A stretch of DNA of 5,745 nt. Origin: Clostridia bacterium (lineage in GTDB: Bacteria; Bacillota; Clostridia; Christensenellales; Borkfalkiaceae). Made by a program: the position numbers and the translations under genes. The stretch lies in the NCBI GenBank assembly GCA_029071285.1, contig JAIEAS010000332.1, positions 1 to 5,745 of the forward strand, given 5' to 3'. The notes beneath the pieces are model-generated. The model worked only from the letters and a program-made list of their open reading frames with translations, was not told where the DNA came from and made no database searches. This document shows positions 5,446 through 5,745 of this stretch, in pieces (the stretch's first letter is position 1; each line of letters begins with the position of its first letter).

Positions 5446-5745
5446 ATGCGTATTAAAAGAAGTGTTACCGCTTTAAAAAAGCGTAGAAAGATTTTCCGCC
5501 TTGCAAAAGGCTATTTCGGCAATAAATCCAAGTCTTACAGAATCGCCCGTCAGGCGGTTATGAAGTCTTTGAACTATGCTTACATCGGAAGAAAGCTCCG
5601 TAAGCGCGATATGCGCAGCCTTTGGATTGCACGTATCAATGCGGCTGCAAGAATCAACGGTCTTTCCTATTCCAAGTTTATGCACGGACTCAAGAACGCA
5701 GGCGTAAACCTTAACAGAAAAATCCTTGCCGAGCTTGCGGTAAAC
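5446..5745 (+). CDS. rplT: 50S ribosomal protein L20, C-terminal end cut off by window
   Basis: L20 binds 23S rRNA early in 50S assembly. In Gram-positive relatives it also represses its own operon by binding the infC leader. One hundred codons are visible. The family has about 117-119 residues, so some 17-19 are missing. Family features are the basic N-terminal extension ([20 protein letters not shown]), [43 protein letters not shown], and [21 protein letters not shown] ahead of [14 protein letters not shown] at the edge. The N-terminus lacks the frequent MARVK-G start but aligns from the first KR onward. The start is set by AGGAGG (5432-5437), 8 nt before the ATG and only one base after the rpmI stop codon, which suggests tight translational linkage. 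Confidence 0.97.
   Translation, partial: MRIKRSVTALKKRRKIFRLAKGYFGNKSKSYRIARQAVMKSLNYAYIGRKLRKRDMRSLWIARINAAARINGLSYSKFMHGLKNAGVNLNRKILAELAVN

Noticed and set aside
5473..5685. Minus-strand frame opposite rplT
   Set aside because: It is antisense to a clearly conserved L20 sequence.
1..5745. A mobile element, CRISPR array, defence system or other new gene system
   Set aside because: Nearly all the sequence is taken up by five housekeeping translation genes and their leaders. There are no repeat arrays, transposase motifs, tRNA genes or unknown genes.

Overview
The window is an ordinary-looking but regulation-rich chromosomal translation locus. It most likely comes from a Firmicutes (Clostridia-like) bacterium. 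Pointers to this are the tRNA-sensing T-box leader in front of thrS, strong AGGAGG-type ribosome binding sites, clean TTGACA/TATAAT-type promoters, intrinsic attenuators rather than other control, and protein signatures close to low-GC Gram-positive versions. The species cannot be named from this sequence.

Layout. Positions 1-2179 (minus strand) carry leuS, leucyl-tRNA synthetase, whose C-terminal end lies outside the window. Positions 2180-2304 are a divergent promoter region: leuS and thrS promoters sit back to back, about 30 bp apart, with an 11-bp direct repeat touching both -35 boxes. Positions 2305-2519 are a complete compact T-box leader with an ACC (threonine) specifier, an antiterminator and a competing terminator. 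Positions 2530-4482 are thrS, threonyl-tRNA synthetase. Positions 4483-4680 hold a strong promoter and a structured leader ending in a terminator, the place and form expected of the L20-responsive attenuator of the infC operon. Positions 4681-5196 are infC (translation initiation factor IF3), which has no ATG, GTG or TTG start and must begin at a rare AUC or AUA codon. rpmI (L35, 5230-5430) and rplT (L20, from 5446, cut by the window end) follow closely.

How it works together. All five genes serve translation: two aminoacyl-tRNA synthetases, one initiation factor and two large-subunit proteins. The order thrS-infC-rpmI-rplT is the well-known one also found in E. coli. Three separate feedback loops can be inferred: uncharged tRNA-Thr switches on thrS through the T-box; free L20 probably shuts down infC-rpmI-rplT at the attenuator; and IF3 probably limits its own synthesis through its non-canonical start codon. 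No mobile element, CRISPR array, tRNA/rRNA gene or undescribed gene system was found. The points worth a second look are regulatory: the infC start, the infC leader, the short T-box without stem II, and the repeats in the divergent promoter region.
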